From Cellulophaga omnivescoria (GTDB lineage: Bacteria > Bacteroidota > Bacteroidia > Flavobacteriales > Flavobacteriaceae), in NCBI RefSeq assembly GCF_001999725.1, contig NZ_MDDP01000051.1, positions 1-64,000 of the forward strand: a stretch of 64,000 bases of DNA, read 5' to 3'. The notes under the pieces were generated by a model. That model searched no databases. It saw nothing but the letters and a program-made list of their open reading frames with translations, and was not told the origin of the DNA. Within the stretch, counting starts at the first letter, position 1. Each line of letters begins with the position of its first letter. A program made the translations under genes and the position numbers. Shown piece after piece: positions 52,653 through 61,486 of this stretch.

Positions 52653-53291
52653 TTATGCTTTACCACCGTCTAATTCATCTTGCCATTTCTTTAACTCATC
52701 CCATTTACCTTCAGCAGCTAATTTAGCTTGTGCTGGCCAAGTATCAGTTACGTGATTACCACGAACGTCAGCAATGATTTCAGAAATTTTAGCAGCATCT
52801 GTTTTTGCTAACTCAGCAAAAGTAGATATGCCTGCTGCAGCTAATGTTTCTGCAATTTTAGGTCCAATTCCTTCAACCTTTTTTAAGTCGTCTGCTTTTG
52901 CAGCTTTCTTTGGTGCAGCTTTTTTAGCTTCTGCTTTTTTAGGAGCAGCTTCTTTTTTTGGAGCAGCTTTTTTGGCTCCAGAGGCTAAAATGTTTTCAAT
53001 AACAATCTCCGTTAAATACTGACGGTGACCATTTTTCACTTTATACCCTTTACGTCTTTTCTTTTTAAAGACAATAACTTTGTCACCTTTAAGGTGCTTC
53101 ACGACTTTTGCCTCAACAGCGGCTCCGTCTATAGCTGGGGCGCCAATAGTAATGTCCTTTCCATTTTCTAACAAAAGAACGTTATCAAAAGTTACCTTTT
53201 GACCTTCTTCTGTTTGTAAACGGTGAACATACACTTTTTGATCTTTCGCAACTTTAAATTGCTGCCCTGCTATCTCTACAATTGCATACAT
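52653..53291 (-). CDS. rplU: 50S ribosomal protein L21 with C-terminal helix-hairpin-helix extension
   Basis: The first 100 or so residues are a standard L21: MYAIVEIAGQQFKVAKDQKV, VYVHRLQTEEGQKVTFDNVL and FKKKRRKGYKVKNGHRQYLT. A Lys/Ala/Glu-rich linker (about 108-133) then leads to a second domain (about 134-212). There KADDLKKVEGIGPKIAETLA and AAGISTFAELAKTDAAKISE look like a helix-hairpin-helix unit as found in DNA- or RNA-binding proteins. L21 itself is usually about 103 residues, so this is roughly double length. The extended form is common in Bacteroidetes, and the tail's role is unknown. Confidence 0.93.
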   Translation of the reverse strand: MYAIVEIAGQQFKVAKDQKVYVHRLQTEEGQKVTFDNVLLLENGKDITIGAPAIDGAAVEAKVVKHLKGDKVIVFKKKRRKGYKVKNGHRQYLTEIVIENILASGAKKAAPKKEAAPKKAEAKKAAPKKAAKADDLKKVEGIGPKIAETLAAAGISTFAELAKTDAAKISEIIADVRGNHVTDTWPAQAKLAAEGKWDELKKWQDELDGGKA

Positions 53292-53352
53292 AGCTTGTGT
53301 ATTAATTAATTATGTTTAATTTAATGAACTTGCCTACCTAAATAAGCGGATG

Positions 53353-53360
53353 CAAATATA
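53353..53360 (-). promoter_or_regulatory. -7 promoter box for rplU-rpmA
   Basis: CAAATATA on the plus strand reads TATATTTG on the minus strand and fits TAnnTTTG. It lies about 60 bases before the rplU ATG, leaving a leader where L21-type autoregulation could act. Confidence 0.55.
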
Positions 53361-53582
53361 CTGCTAATTCCTTAACATACAAGCTATTTTACAAAAAAAA
53401 GACAGTACACTTTTTACCACCATTAATAAGTATATTTTATTTCTGTTTTTACCTAATTTTTTAAAGGCTTTACCACTTAATACTGAAAGGGGTTTCTTAA
53501 TTATTTATATTTTTTTAGCTAAAACTGTAACAAATCTATTAATTTTAGACCTATGAAGTAACTAAATAAAACACTATTAAAA

Positions 53583-54905
53583 ATGAAAAGAAATTTATTC
53601 CTATCGGCAAGCCTATTTTGTGCCGCATTAACAATGCAAGCACAACAGGTTGCTTTTGAAGAATATGATCTTGATAACGGTATGCACGTTATTTTGCATC
53701 AAGACAACACTGCTCCTATTGTAACAACATCTGTTATGTATCATGTAGGCGCTAAAGATGAAAACCCAGAAAAAACAGGATTTGCTCACTTTTTTGAACA
53801 CTTACTATTTGAAGGAACAAAAAATATTGAACGCGGAAAATGGATGGAAATAGTTTCTTCTAACGGAGGATCTAACAATGCCAATACAACTCAAGACCGT
53901 ACTTATTACTACGAAGTTTTTCCGTCTAATAAATTAGAATTAGGTTTATGGTTAGAGTCCGAAAGACTTATGCACCCAGTTATTAACCAAATAGGTGTAG
54001 ACACACAAAAAGAAGTTGTACAGGAAGAAAAGCGTATGCGTGTAGACAACTCGCCGTACGGAAAATTTAGAGAGCAAATTGGTATTAATCTATTTAAAAA
54101 TCACCCTTACAGATGGCAAACTATTGGATCTTTAGAGCACTTAGCTAACGCTACACTAGAAGATTTTAAAGATTTCAATAAAATTTACTACGTGCCTAAT
54201 AATGCCGTTTTAGTAGTTGCCGGTGATTTTGAGGTTGATAGCACTAAAAAAATGATTCAAGACTATTTTGGTCCAATTCCAAGAGGTAAAGAAATTAAAA
54301 GAAACAAATACACAGAAGAGCCTATTACTAGCACAATTAAAGCCTCTTATAACGATCCAAACATACAAATACCAGCTATTTTTACTGCTTACAGAACTCC
54401 TGCAAATACAGAAAAAGATGCTTATGTTTTAGATATGATATCTACATACTTAACTAGCGGAAAAAGTTCTAAACTATACAAGAGCTTGGTAGATGACAAA
54501 AAAATGGCTTTACAGGTTTTTGCTTTTAACAATTCTCAAGAAGATTATGGCTCTTATATCATTGGTGCATTACCATTAGGAAACACCTCTTTAAACGATT
54601 TAATTGCTGAATTTGATAAAGAAATTGCAAAATTGCAAACTGAATTAATTTCCGAGAAAGATTACCAAAAATTACAAAACAAGTTCGAGAACAACTTTGT
54701 TAACTCTAACAGTGGCGTAGAAGGTATTGCTAATTCTTTGGCAAGAAACTATATGTTGTTTGGTGACACAAATTTAATTAATACAGAAATAGAGATTTAC
54801 AAAGCTATTACAAGAGAAGACATTAAAAATGTAGCCAATAAATACCTTAAGCCTAACCAACGCGTAGAATTAGAATATTTACCTGTTGCAAAACCTGAAA
54901 ACTAA
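53583..54905 (+). CDS. M16-family zinc peptidase, catalytic subunit
   Basis: The 440-residue exported enzyme has a signal peptide (cleavage near MQAQ) and the inverted zinc motif HFFEH (69-73). Glu149 in EVVQEEKRM lies 76 residues beyond it as the third ligand. The C-terminal homologous half includes FTAYRTPAN, YLTSGKSSKLYKSLVD, and LNDLIAEFDKEIAKLQTEL. It matches the peptidase side of Bacteroidetes M16 pairs. It partners with the downstream M16 gene, which lacks the zinc motif; the genes are separated by four bases. The 291-base gap upstream holds the rplU promoter region. Confidence 0.94.
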   Translation: MKRNLFLSASLFCAALTMQAQQVAFEEYDLDNGMHVILHQDNTAPIVTTSVMYHVGAKDENPEKTGFAHFFEHLLFEGTKNIERGKWMEIVSSNGGSNNANTTQDRTYYYEVFPSNKLELGLWLESERLMHPVINQIGVDTQKEVVQEEKRMRVDNSPYGKFREQIGINLFKNHPYRWQTIGSLEHLANATLEDFKDFNKIYYVPNNAVLVVAGDFEVDSTKKMIQDYFGPIPRGKEIKRNKYTEEPITSTIKASYNDPNIQIPAIFTAYRTPANTEKDAYVLDMISTYLTSGKSSKLYKSLVDDKKMALQVFAFNNSQEDYGSYIIGALPLGNTSLNDLIAEFDKEIAKLQTELISEKDYQKLQNKFENNFVNSNSGVEGIANSLARNYMLFGDTNLINTEIEIYKAITREDIKNVANKYLKPNQRVELEYLPVAKPEN

Positions 54906-54909
54906 GAAA

Positions 54910-56967
54910 ATGAAAAAAATATATTCGTTATTGGTTATAGCACTAATTGCTTTTAACCTACAAGCACAAGTAGACCGTAGTAAAATGCCAGAGGCTGGTC
55001 CACTACCAGAAATAAATTTATCTGAACCACAACGTTTTGAACTTAAAAATGGATTAAAAGTTCTAGTTGTTGAAAACCATAAATTACCAAGAGTTTCTAT
55101 ACAATTAATTATAGACAATCCTCCTGTTGCAGAAGGTAATAAAGCTGGTGTTAGCTCATTTGTATCTAGCTTACTAGGAAACGGCTCTAAATCTATCTCT
55201 AAAGACGATTTTAATGAAGAGCTAGACTTTATGGGAGCAAGTATGTCTTTTGGATCTGAAAGTGCTTCTGCATTTGCATTATCTAAATACTTTACTAGAA
55301 TTGTAGAGCTAATGGCAGACGCAAGTATTAACCCTAACTTTACACAAGAAGAGTTTGACAAAGAAAAAGAAAAGATCTTAACTGGTTTAAAAGCAGATGA
55401 AAAAAACGTTTCTAGTATTGCTAGCAAAGTACAAAGCACTTTAGCTTACGGGCAAAAGCACCCTTATGGCGAGCAAGTAACAGAAGAAACTATTAACAAC
55501 ATTACCTTACAAGATGTAAAGCAATTTTATAACGATTATTTTGTACCTGCCAATGCATATATGGTTATAATTGGTGATGTAAATTTTAAAGAGGTTAAAA
55601 AGTTAATAAAAGAGAATTTTGTTGGCTGGACAAAAGCAACTCCTCCTTCTTTTTCTTTACCAACACCTAAAGATGTGCAGTACACACAAATTAACTTTGT
55701 TGATGCACCTAACGCAGTACAATCTGAAATAGCTGTAGAAAACTTAGTAAACCTTAAAAAGAACGACCCTGATTACCTTGCCGCATTAATGGCTAACCGT
55801 ATATTAGGTGGCGGCGGATCTGGTAGATTGTTCTTAAACCTAAGAGAAGACAAAGCATACACATATGGGTCCTACTCTAGTATTGGAAACGATAAAAACT
55901 CGGTATCTAGATTTAGAGCTTTTGCTAGCGTACGTAATGCTGTTACAGATAGTGCCGTTGTAGAAATTTTATCTGAAATTGATAAAATAGCCTCTACACC
56001 AGTTTCTGAAGAAGAACTTAGCGCAGCTAAGGCAGCTTACATAGGAAACTTTATTATGGCTTTAGAAAAACCTAGCACTATGGCTAACTACGCCCTAAAC
56101 ATAGAAACCGAAGGTTTAGACAAAGATTACTATAAAACTTACTTAGAAAAAGTAAATGCCATAACTGTTGCAGACGTAGAAAATGCTGCTAAAAAATATT
56201 TTAAATCTTCTAACGCTCGTATAGTGGTTACTGGTAAAGGAAGTGAAGTTTTAGAAAACCTAGAAAAAGTTACTTTTAAAGGCCAATCTGTACCTGTTAA
56301 ATATTTTGATAGATATGGAAACGCTGTTGAAAAACCTAAATATGATGTTGCTGTTCCTGAGGGTGTAGATGCAAACAAAGTATTAGCAGATTATATAGCT
56401 GCAATTGGCGGTAAAGCTAAATTAGAAAGCATAACATCTTATTACATAAAAGCTAAAGCAGCAGTACAAGGACAAGAGTTATTGTTAGAAATTAAAAAAA
56501 CTACTAGCAATCAATTTATGCAAAATGTTAGTATGATGGGTAACTCTGTAAGTAAGCAAGTATTAGATGGTGACAGCGGATTTATGGTTATTCAAGGTCG
56601 TAAAATGGATATGCAAGAGGCTCAAATATCTGCCATTAAAGCAGAATCTGCTCCTTTTCCAGAACTTAATTTTTTAAATGGTGAAGCAACTTTAAAGGGT
56701 ATTGAAGATTTTGATGGCACTAAAGCCTATGTTGTTAAGTTTAACGATACAAAATCTGCAGCTTACAACACCAAAACAGGATTAAAAATTGCAGATATTA
56801 CAACAACTCCACAAGGTAGCGCTACTATTAGCTACACAGACTACAAAGAAGTCTCTGGAGTGCAATTCCCTTTTATTTGGAAACAAGCAATGGGACCACA
56901 GAAGTTTGACTTTAACGTAACTGAAATAAAAGTTAACGAAGGTGTTACTGCTGAAGATTTTAAATAA
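54910..56967 (+). CDS. M16-family partner subunit with non-catalytic site and C-terminal extra domain
   Basis: The ORF from the ATG at 54910 gives 685 residues with a signal peptide (cleavage near LQAQ). The N-terminal half, where the catalytic partner has HxxEH, instead has KAGVSSFVSSLLGNGSKSIS, so it cannot bind zinc. The C-terminal M16 half keeps RILGGGGSGRLFLNLREDKA and YTYGSYSS, the R/Y pocket of the regulatory subunit type. Residues about 475-685 (AIGGKAKLESITSYYIKAKA and following) are an additional beta-rich domain not present in the partner. It is immediately downstream of the active subunit. A terminator follows. Confidence 0.93.
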   Translation: MKKIYSLLVIALIAFNLQAQVDRSKMPEAGPLPEINLSEPQRFELKNGLKVLVVENHKLPRVSIQLIIDNPPVAEGNKAGVSSFVSSLLGNGSKSISKDDFNEELDFMGASMSFGSESASAFALSKYFTRIVELMADASINPNFTQEEFDKEKEKILTGLKADEKNVSSIASKVQSTLAYGQKHPYGEQVTEETINNITLQDVKQFYNDYFVPANAYMVIIGDVNFKEVKKLIKENFVGWTKATPPSFSLPTPKDVQYTQINFVDAPNAVQSEIAVENLVNLKKNDPDYLAALMANRILGGGGSGRLFLNLREDKAYTYGSYSSIGNDKNSVSRFRAFASVRNAVTDSAVVEILSEIDKIASTPVSEEELSAAKAAYIGNFIMALEKPSTMANYALNIETEGLDKDYYKTYLEKVNAITVADVENAAKKYFKSSNARIVVTGKGSEVLENLEKVTFKGQSVPVKYFDRYGNAVEKPKYDVAVPEGVDANKVLADYIAAIGGKAKLESITSYYIKAKAAVQGQELLLEIKKTTSNQFMQNVSMMGNSVSKQVLDGDSGFMVIQGRKMDMQEAQISAIKAESAPFPELNFLNGEATLKGIEDFDGTKAYVVKFNDTKSAAYNTKTGLKIADITTTPQGSATISYTDYKEVSGVQFPFIWKQAMGPQKFDFNVTEIKVNEGVTAEDFK

Positions 56968-56989
56968 TGCACTAGATATTAAATTTATA

Positions 56990-57023
56990 AAGCTGTCTAA
57001 ATTATTTTAGACAGCTTTTTTTT
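56990..57023 (+). terminator. Rho-independent terminator after the M16 pair
   Basis: AAGCTGTCTAAA (56990-57001) pairs perfectly with TTTAGACAGCTT (57006-57017), and a T-run follows. Confidence 0.9.
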
Positions 57024-57079
57024 ATGATTTTATTTAGATTAACCGTTCAAATTTTAAGAACTAAAAAATTAAAAATTAG

Positions 57080-57087
57080 TACTTTTG
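57080..57087 (+). promoter_or_regulatory. -7 promoter box for the heavy-metal-associated lipoprotein gene
   Basis: TACTTTTG fits TAnnTTTG and lies 24 bases before the ATG at 57112. Confidence 0.55.
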
Positions 57088-57111
57088 TAACCTATTATAA
57101 CACCTATTAAT

Positions 57112-57501
57112 ATGAAACTTATAAAAAATATTAGTCTGGCTCTTGTTGCTTTTTTAGCATTATTAGGATCTTGTAAAGAAAACAAGACAGAACCAGAAGT
57201 GGTTACGGTTAACAATACAGTTGCTAAAGAAAAAACTAAAGTATTTGCTGATAATGCTGAGTTTAGTAAAGCCGAATTTACAATTAAAGGTATGACGTGC
57301 CAAATTGGATGCGCCGCTACAATTGAAAAAAAATTAGCTAAAATGGAAGGTGTAAAATCTGCCACTGTTTCTTTTGATAAAGAGTTGGCTATTGTAGAGT
57401 ACGACACTAATTCTGTTACGCCAGAAGATTTAACTAAAACGGTAACATCTGCCGCTTCTGGAGATATTTACACTGTTGAAAATATGCACACAGCAGAATA
57501 A
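57112..57501 (+). CDS. Heavy-metal-associated-domain lipoprotein with CxxxC motif
   Basis: The 129-residue lipoprotein (lipobox LLGSC, Cys21) has one HMA domain (about 54-120). It has GMTCQIGCAATIEKKLAKME, GVKSATVSFDKELAIVEYD and TPEDLTKTVTSA. The metal motif is Cys63-Gln-Ile-Gly-Cys67, one residue longer than the usual GMTCxxC of copper chaperones and P-type ATPases. This longer form is recalled as common in Flavobacteria. It probably binds copper or another soft metal in the periplasm. No metal-transporting ATPase is next to it. Confidence 0.88.
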   Translation: MKLIKNISLALVAFLALLGSCKENKTEPEVVTVNNTVAKEKTKVFADNAEFSKAEFTIKGMTCQIGCAATIEKKLAKMEGVKSATVSFDKELAIVEYDTNSVTPEDLTKTVTSAASGDIYTVENMHTAE

Positions 57502-57522
57502 AAAAATCTCTTATAACATATT

Positions 57523-57560
57523 AAAAAAGCCAATATCTATTAGTAGATATTGGCTTTTTT
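57523..57560. terminator. Bidirectional terminator before gldD
   Basis: The arms at 57523-57539 and 57544-57560 are exact reverse complements over 17 bases (AAAAAAGCCAATATCTA against TAGATATTGGCTTTTTT), with a TTAG loop. It ends both convergent genes. Confidence 0.9.
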
Positions 57561-57585
57561 AAATTTAGTATTTAACAAAAACAAT

Positions 57586-58143
57586 CTAGTTTATCCAACG
57601 CAGAGTTTCCATAATTTTTCTAATATCTTCCTGTAAATAAACGGCCGCAGGTAAAATAGAATCGTAATTGGGTTTTACAGAAAAATAAAGCGACCCTGTT
57701 AAAAAATGCTCTGTACTATCTGTTACATAAAACTGAGATTGAGAAGCCGCATCTCCCTTTACATCGTAAAACATACCATATACCTTTGCATCAGGGTTAA
57801 CAAAAGGTTGCTCTAATATATTATCTGCTTTTGCTGCGTGCTCATAAGATAATTTTTGAGCGTCAGACAACAACTGACTTAAGTTACCTTCTACAGGCTT
57901 GTAACTTAAAAAAATTGCACCATTCATTTTTGGATATTCTATGGTAACAGCACTTTCGTTGGTTTTTTTAACACGCCCTATGGCATTGTAACTAAAAGTA
58001 TATTTGGAGGCTGCAAAGTCTACAGCAGTACTATCAGGATACTCCAAACGTAGCATAGCCTTTGGCTTAGGCAAAGCTTCTTCCTTACAGCTTACCAACA
58101 AAACACCAAAAACAATTATTAAAAAAATATATTTACGCATCAT
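57586..58143 (-). CDS. gldD: Gliding motility lipoprotein GldD
   Basis: The 185-residue lipoprotein (lipobox VSC, Cys19) matches GldD: CKEEALPKPKAMLRLEYPD, FAASKYTFSYNAIGRVKK, INGAIFLSYKPVEGNLSQLL and VYGMFYDVKGDAASQSQFYV. GldD is needed for gliding in Flavobacterium johnsoniae and stabilises the type IX secretion/gliding machinery. It overlaps gldE by 11 bases, and the double Met start (MMRKY) leaves the exact start open by one codon. Confidence 0.95.
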   Translation of the reverse strand: MMRKYIFLIIVFGVLLVSCKEEALPKPKAMLRLEYPDSTAVDFAASKYTFSYNAIGRVKKTNESAVTIEYPKMNGAIFLSYKPVEGNLSQLLSDAQKLSYEHAAKADNILEQPFVNPDAKVYGMFYDVKGDAASQSQFYVTDSTEHFLTGSLYFSVKPNYDSILPAAVYLQEDIRKIMETLRWIN

Positions 58144-59464
58144 TAGGCAGCATTACTTTTATTTGTTTTAATCTTTTTTTATCTAAACTCTCTACCACAA
58201 ATTGGTAATTTTTAAACAATACTTTTTCTCCTCTTTTAGGAAAACTTCCTGCTATTTCTAACACAAAGCCAGCTATTGTTTCAGATTCTCCTTTTTGCTC
58301 TTCAAAATCATCTTCATCTTCAGTGATACGAGCAACACGGTAAAACTCCTTTAATGTAGTTTTACCATCAAACACAAAAGTTAAATCATCTATTTTAGAA
58401 AAAACCAAATCTTCATCATCAAACTCATCACTAATATCTCCTACAATTTCTTCAATAATATCTTCTAAAGTAACAATACCAGATGTACCACCATACTCAT
58501 CTACAACAACTGCCAAATGGTTTTTCTTTTCTTGAAATTCCTTTAGCAAATCATCTAACTTTTTATTTTCTGGAACAAAATAAGGTTCTCTCAAAAGAGT
58601 AACCCAATTAAATGCTTTACGGTCTATATAAGGCAATAAATCTTTTACATAAAGTACGCCTTTTACATTGTCTACGTTTTCTTCATAAACAGGAATCCTA
58701 GAATATCCTTTTTGCTTTATTTCCTCTACAACCTCTAAAAATTTTAGCTCTGTATCTAGCGCAAAAATATCTATTCTGGGCCTCATTACCTGCTTTGTAT
58801 CTGTATTACCAAAAGATACAATACCTTCTAATATTTTTTGTTCTTCTTTAGTGGTATCATCTTCCGAGGTCATTTCTAATGCCTGTGATAAATGATCTAC
58901 ACTTAAACTGGACTTTTGTTTTCCTAATTTGTTATGTAAAAACAAAGTTACAGAACGCATTGGTGTACTTAACGGAGTAAAAATAACATCTAAAAAGCGT
59001 AAGGGAAATGCCATAAAATGGGCAAACTGCACTCTATTTCTATTCGCATAAACTTTAGGCATAATTTCACCAAACATTAAAATTAAAAAGGTAGCCAAAA
59101 CCACTTCTAGTAAAAACCTAACAGATATTAGGTCTAAAATTTTATAGGTAATGCTTGAAAAAATAACATCTCCAATAGCACTAAATAAAAGCACTATTCC
59201 AATATTTATAGCATTATTTGCTATGAGTATAGTTGCTAATAATTTTTTAGGCTTGTGCAATAATTTAATTACAGATTCTCCTTTTGTGGTTTTTGCTTCA
59301 CCTATAGTATTAATATCTGTTGCAGACAAGCCAAAAAACGCCACCTCTGCTCCAGAAATTAAGGCAGACAATAGCAATAGTACAATTAGCACCAACAACT
59401 TGGTTATTAAAGCGCCATCAAAAACAATTGCATTTAACAGTAAAATAAGGGGGTCAGGATCCAA
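58133..59464 (-). CDS. gldE: Gliding motility-associated protein GldE (CorC/HlyC-type)
   Basis: The 443-residue membrane protein has a DUF21/CNNM-type transmembrane domain (about 15-205, four helices), then two CBS domains (about 220-340) and a C-terminal CorC/HlyC domain. Family blocks include ISGAEVAFFGLSATDIN, LKFLEVVEEIKQKGYSRIPV and HLAVVVDEYGGTSGIVTLED followed by IIEEIVGDI. In F. johnsoniae gldE lies next to gldD as here, and its gene product supports gliding. It starts 20 bases after ssb ends. Confidence 0.95.
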   Translation of the reverse strand: MDPDPLILLLNAIVFDGALITKLLVLIVLLLLSALISGAEVAFFGLSATDINTIGEAKTTKGESVIKLLHKPKKLLATILIANNAINIGIVLLFSAIGDVIFSSITYKILDLISVRFLLEVVLATFLILMFGEIMPKVYANRNRVQFAHFMAFPLRFLDVIFTPLSTPMRSVTLFLHNKLGKQKSSLSVDHLSQALEMTSEDDTTKEEQKILEGIVSFGNTDTKQVMRPRIDIFALDTELKFLEVVEEIKQKGYSRIPVYEENVDNVKGVLYVKDLLPYIDRKAFNWVTLLREPYFVPENKKLDDLLKEFQEKKNHLAVVVDEYGGTSGIVTLEDIIEEIVGDISDEFDDEDLVFSKIDDLTFVFDGKTTLKEFYRVARITEDEDDFEEQKGESETIAGFVLEIAGSFPKRGEKVLFKNYQFVVESLDKKRLKQIKVMLPNDA

Positions 59465-59483
59465 TAATTAAATTTTAGTTGTA

Positions 59484-59981
59484 TTAAAAAGGTAAATCAT
59501 CATCTTCTTCTGGCTCACTAGGAGCTGCGTTATTTTGTTGTGCAGCCACATTTTGTTGTTGTTGTTGTTGTTGTGCTGCTTGCTGTTTTTGTTGCTGTTG
59601 TGCGGGCTGCGCTGGGTTATTCTGCGCATTATTCATACTTTCTTGTTTTGTAGACAAAAATGTAAAATCTTGCACGTGTACTTCTGTTGCATAACGTGTA
59701 GTACCATCTTCTGCTTGCCACTGTCTATTTTTAAGTCTACCCTCTACATATATTTTATCTCCTTTGCTTAAATATTTTTCGCAAATTTCTGCAGCTTTAT
59801 TACGCACTACAACATTGTGCCAATCTGTATTTGTAACACGCTCACCTGTTTGTTTATTTGTGTAGGTTTCATTTGTTGCTATAGGAAATCTTCCTATACA
59901 ATTTCCTCCTTCAAAATAGTGCATTTTTACTGCATCTCCTAAATGCCCAATTAGCATTACTTTGTTTAACGTACCACTCAT
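59484..59981 (-). CDS. ssb: Single-stranded DNA-binding protein
   Basis: The 165-residue OB-fold protein has LNKVMLIGHLGDAVKMHYFE, TDWHNVVVRNKAAEICEKYL and KGDKIYVEGRLKNRQWQAED, all standard for SSB. A glutamine-rich linker (about 115-150, CAA/CAG runs) leads to the conserved acidic tip DDDLPF. This tail binds repair and replication enzymes. It is in the operon mutY-ssb-gldE-gldD. Confidence 0.96.
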   Translation of the reverse strand: MSGTLNKVMLIGHLGDAVKMHYFEGGNCIGRFPIATNETYTNKQTGERVTNTDWHNVVVRNKAAEICEKYLSKGDKIYVEGRLKNRQWQAEDGTTRYATEVHVQDFTFLSTKQESMNNAQNNPAQPAQQQQKQQAAQQQQQQQNVAAQQNNAAPSEPEEDDDLPF

Positions 59982-60015
59982 AATTTTGTTATATTAAAAT
60001 CAAAAATACAAAAAT

Positions 60016-61041
60016 TTACAATGTTTTTATGTAGTCTGCTATTAAAACAGGTACAGGATATTTTTTAAGTTCAGAAAAAGCGATTCCGTCTTCCAAAATA
60101 GCATTTGTATGGAGTATCCAAAAATGAGTATATAAATGTTGATGCGATAATTTATGCACAATTGCATCCTTATTATATAAGGTAAAACTTTTAACCTCTA
60201 CTTTTGGTAATACTTTAGCATAAAGCTCCTTTATATTGGTTTCATTAACCTCATCTTCCAACAAAGGAAACTCATATAAATTTTGCCAAATACCTTTACC
60301 TTTTCGTTGTTGTAACATTGTGTTACCAACAGCATCTACAACAACCAAATAATTAAAATTACGTTTTTTAATCTTTGTTTTTTTTAGTTTGATGGGCAAT
60401 GTACTAACCAAGTTTTTTTCTAACGCCACACAGCTGCTACTTAAAGGACACGTATTGCAATTTGGCTTTTTAGGCGAACATTGCAATGCTCCAAACTCCA
60501 TTATACCCTGGTTATAATCTCTAATATTAGAAGTATGCATTACTTCTGTAGCTAATTTTTTAAAGTATTTAATACCCTCTGTACTATTAATAGGTAAGTC
60601 TACACCATAATACCTTGCTAAAACCCTATACACATTACCATCTACAACAGCTTGTTGCTCATTAAAAGAAATAGATGCAATAGCACTTGCTGTGTAATCT
60701 CCCACTCCTTTAAGTTTTACCAACTCCTTATATGTATTAGGAAACTCTCCGTTTAAATTATTTACGATGTGTTTTGCGGTAAAATGAAGGTTTCTTGCCC
60801 TAGAATAATACCCTAAACCTTGCCATAATTTTAAAACTTTTTCTTCCGAAGCGTTTGCTAAATCAAAAATTGTAGGAAAATGTTTTTCAAAACTTAAATA
60901 ATAAGACGTACCTTGAGCAACTCTTGTTTGTTGGAGCATAATTTCTGAAAGCCATATTTTATAAGGGTTTACAGTGTTTCTCCACGGTAAAGAGCGTTTA
61001 TTTAGGGTATACCAATCAAGAATTTTTTGGGAAAAAGTCAT
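60016..61041 (-). CDS. mutY: A/G-specific adenine DNA glycosylase
   Basis: The start is placed at the ATG at 61041 (MTFSQKILDWY), since the upstream in-frame TTG overlaps the promoter box. The 341-residue enzyme removes A opposite 8-oxoG. It has WRNTVNPYKIWLSEIMLQQT, the HhH VKLKGVGDYTASAIASISF, catalytic VVDGNVYRVLARYYG and the cluster CSPKKPNCNTCPLSSSC. The C-terminal NUDIX-like domain (about 230-341) recognises 8-oxoG. It heads the mutY-ssb-gldE-gldD operon. Confidence 0.96.
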   Translation of the reverse strand: MTFSQKILDWYTLNKRSLPWRNTVNPYKIWLSEIMLQQTRVAQGTSYYLSFEKHFPTIFDLANASEEKVLKLWQGLGYYSRARNLHFTAKHIVNNLNGEFPNTYKELVKLKGVGDYTASAIASISFNEQQAVVDGNVYRVLARYYGVDLPINSTEGIKYFKKLATEVMHTSNIRDYNQGIMEFGALQCSPKKPNCNTCPLSSSCVALEKNLVSTLPIKLKKTKIKKRNFNYLVVVDAVGNTMLQQRKGKGIWQNLYEFPLLEDEVNETNIKELYAKVLPKVEVKSFTLYNKDAIVHKLSHQHLYTHFWILHTNAILEDGIAFSELKKYPVPVLIADYIKTL

Positions 61042-61069
61042 CAAATAAATAATAATAAACAAAAGTACA

Positions 61070-61077
61070 GGTTTATA
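61070..61077 (-). promoter_or_regulatory. -7 promoter box for mutY-ssb-gldE-gldD
   Basis: CAAAAGTA reads TACTTTTG on the minus strand and lies about 28 bases before the mutY ATG. Confidence 0.55.
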
Positions 61078-61122
61078 TACTTAAAATTAAGTCTATTAAC
61101 GTAAAAGAATAAATTTAATTTA

Positions 61123-61130
61123 TATATTTG
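61123..61130 (+). promoter_or_regulatory. -7 promoter box for HU
   Basis: TATATTTG fits TAnnTTTG and lies 36 bases before the HU ATG at 61167. It is back to back with the mutY promoter. Confidence 0.6.
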
Positions 61131-61166
61131 CAACCCGAAAAAACAAGGACATAATATATACTGACA

Positions 61167-61457
61167 ATGACGAAAGCAGATATCGTATCGAAAATCTCAG
61201 ATAAACTGGGTATTGAAAAAGGAGATGTACAGGCTACTGTTGAAACTTTTATGGAAGAGGTTAAAACTTCATTAGAAAATGGAGATAATGTTTACCTAAG
61301 AGGTTTTGGTAGTTTTATTATTAAAACAAGAGCAGAAAAAACTGGTAGAAATATTTCTAAAAATACTACCATAAAAATACCAGCTCATAACATCCCTGCA
61401 TTTAAACCTGCAAAGGTTTTTGTTGAAGGTGTTAAGAGTAACGTACAAGTAAAATAA
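61167..61457 (+). CDS. HU-type DNA-binding protein
   Basis: The 96-residue nucleoid protein has MTKADIVSKISDKLGIEKGD, LENGDNVYLRGFGSFIIKTR, the arm AEKTGRNISKNTTIKIPAHN and IPAFKPAKVFVEGVK. The GFGSF, GRN and PAF residues are all intact. It bends DNA. A small basic gene follows 29 bases downstream. Confidence 0.96.
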   Translation: MTKADIVSKISDKLGIEKGDVQATVETFMEEVKTSLENGDNVYLRGFGSFIIKTRAEKTGRNISKNTTIKIPAHNIPAFKPAKVFVEGVKSNVQVK

Positions 61458-61486
61458 AATATAATATTAATTAAAAAGTAGATTTT

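Noticed and set aside
54879-55439. Open frame of 186 residues on the minus strand
   Set aside because: It lies antisense to the M16 partner gene and its translated sequence has no signal of a real protein.
59535-59640. CAA/CAG repeat tract as a simple-sequence contingency locus
   Set aside because: It encodes the glutamine-rich linker of SSB, which varies naturally, and the triplet repeats keep the frame.
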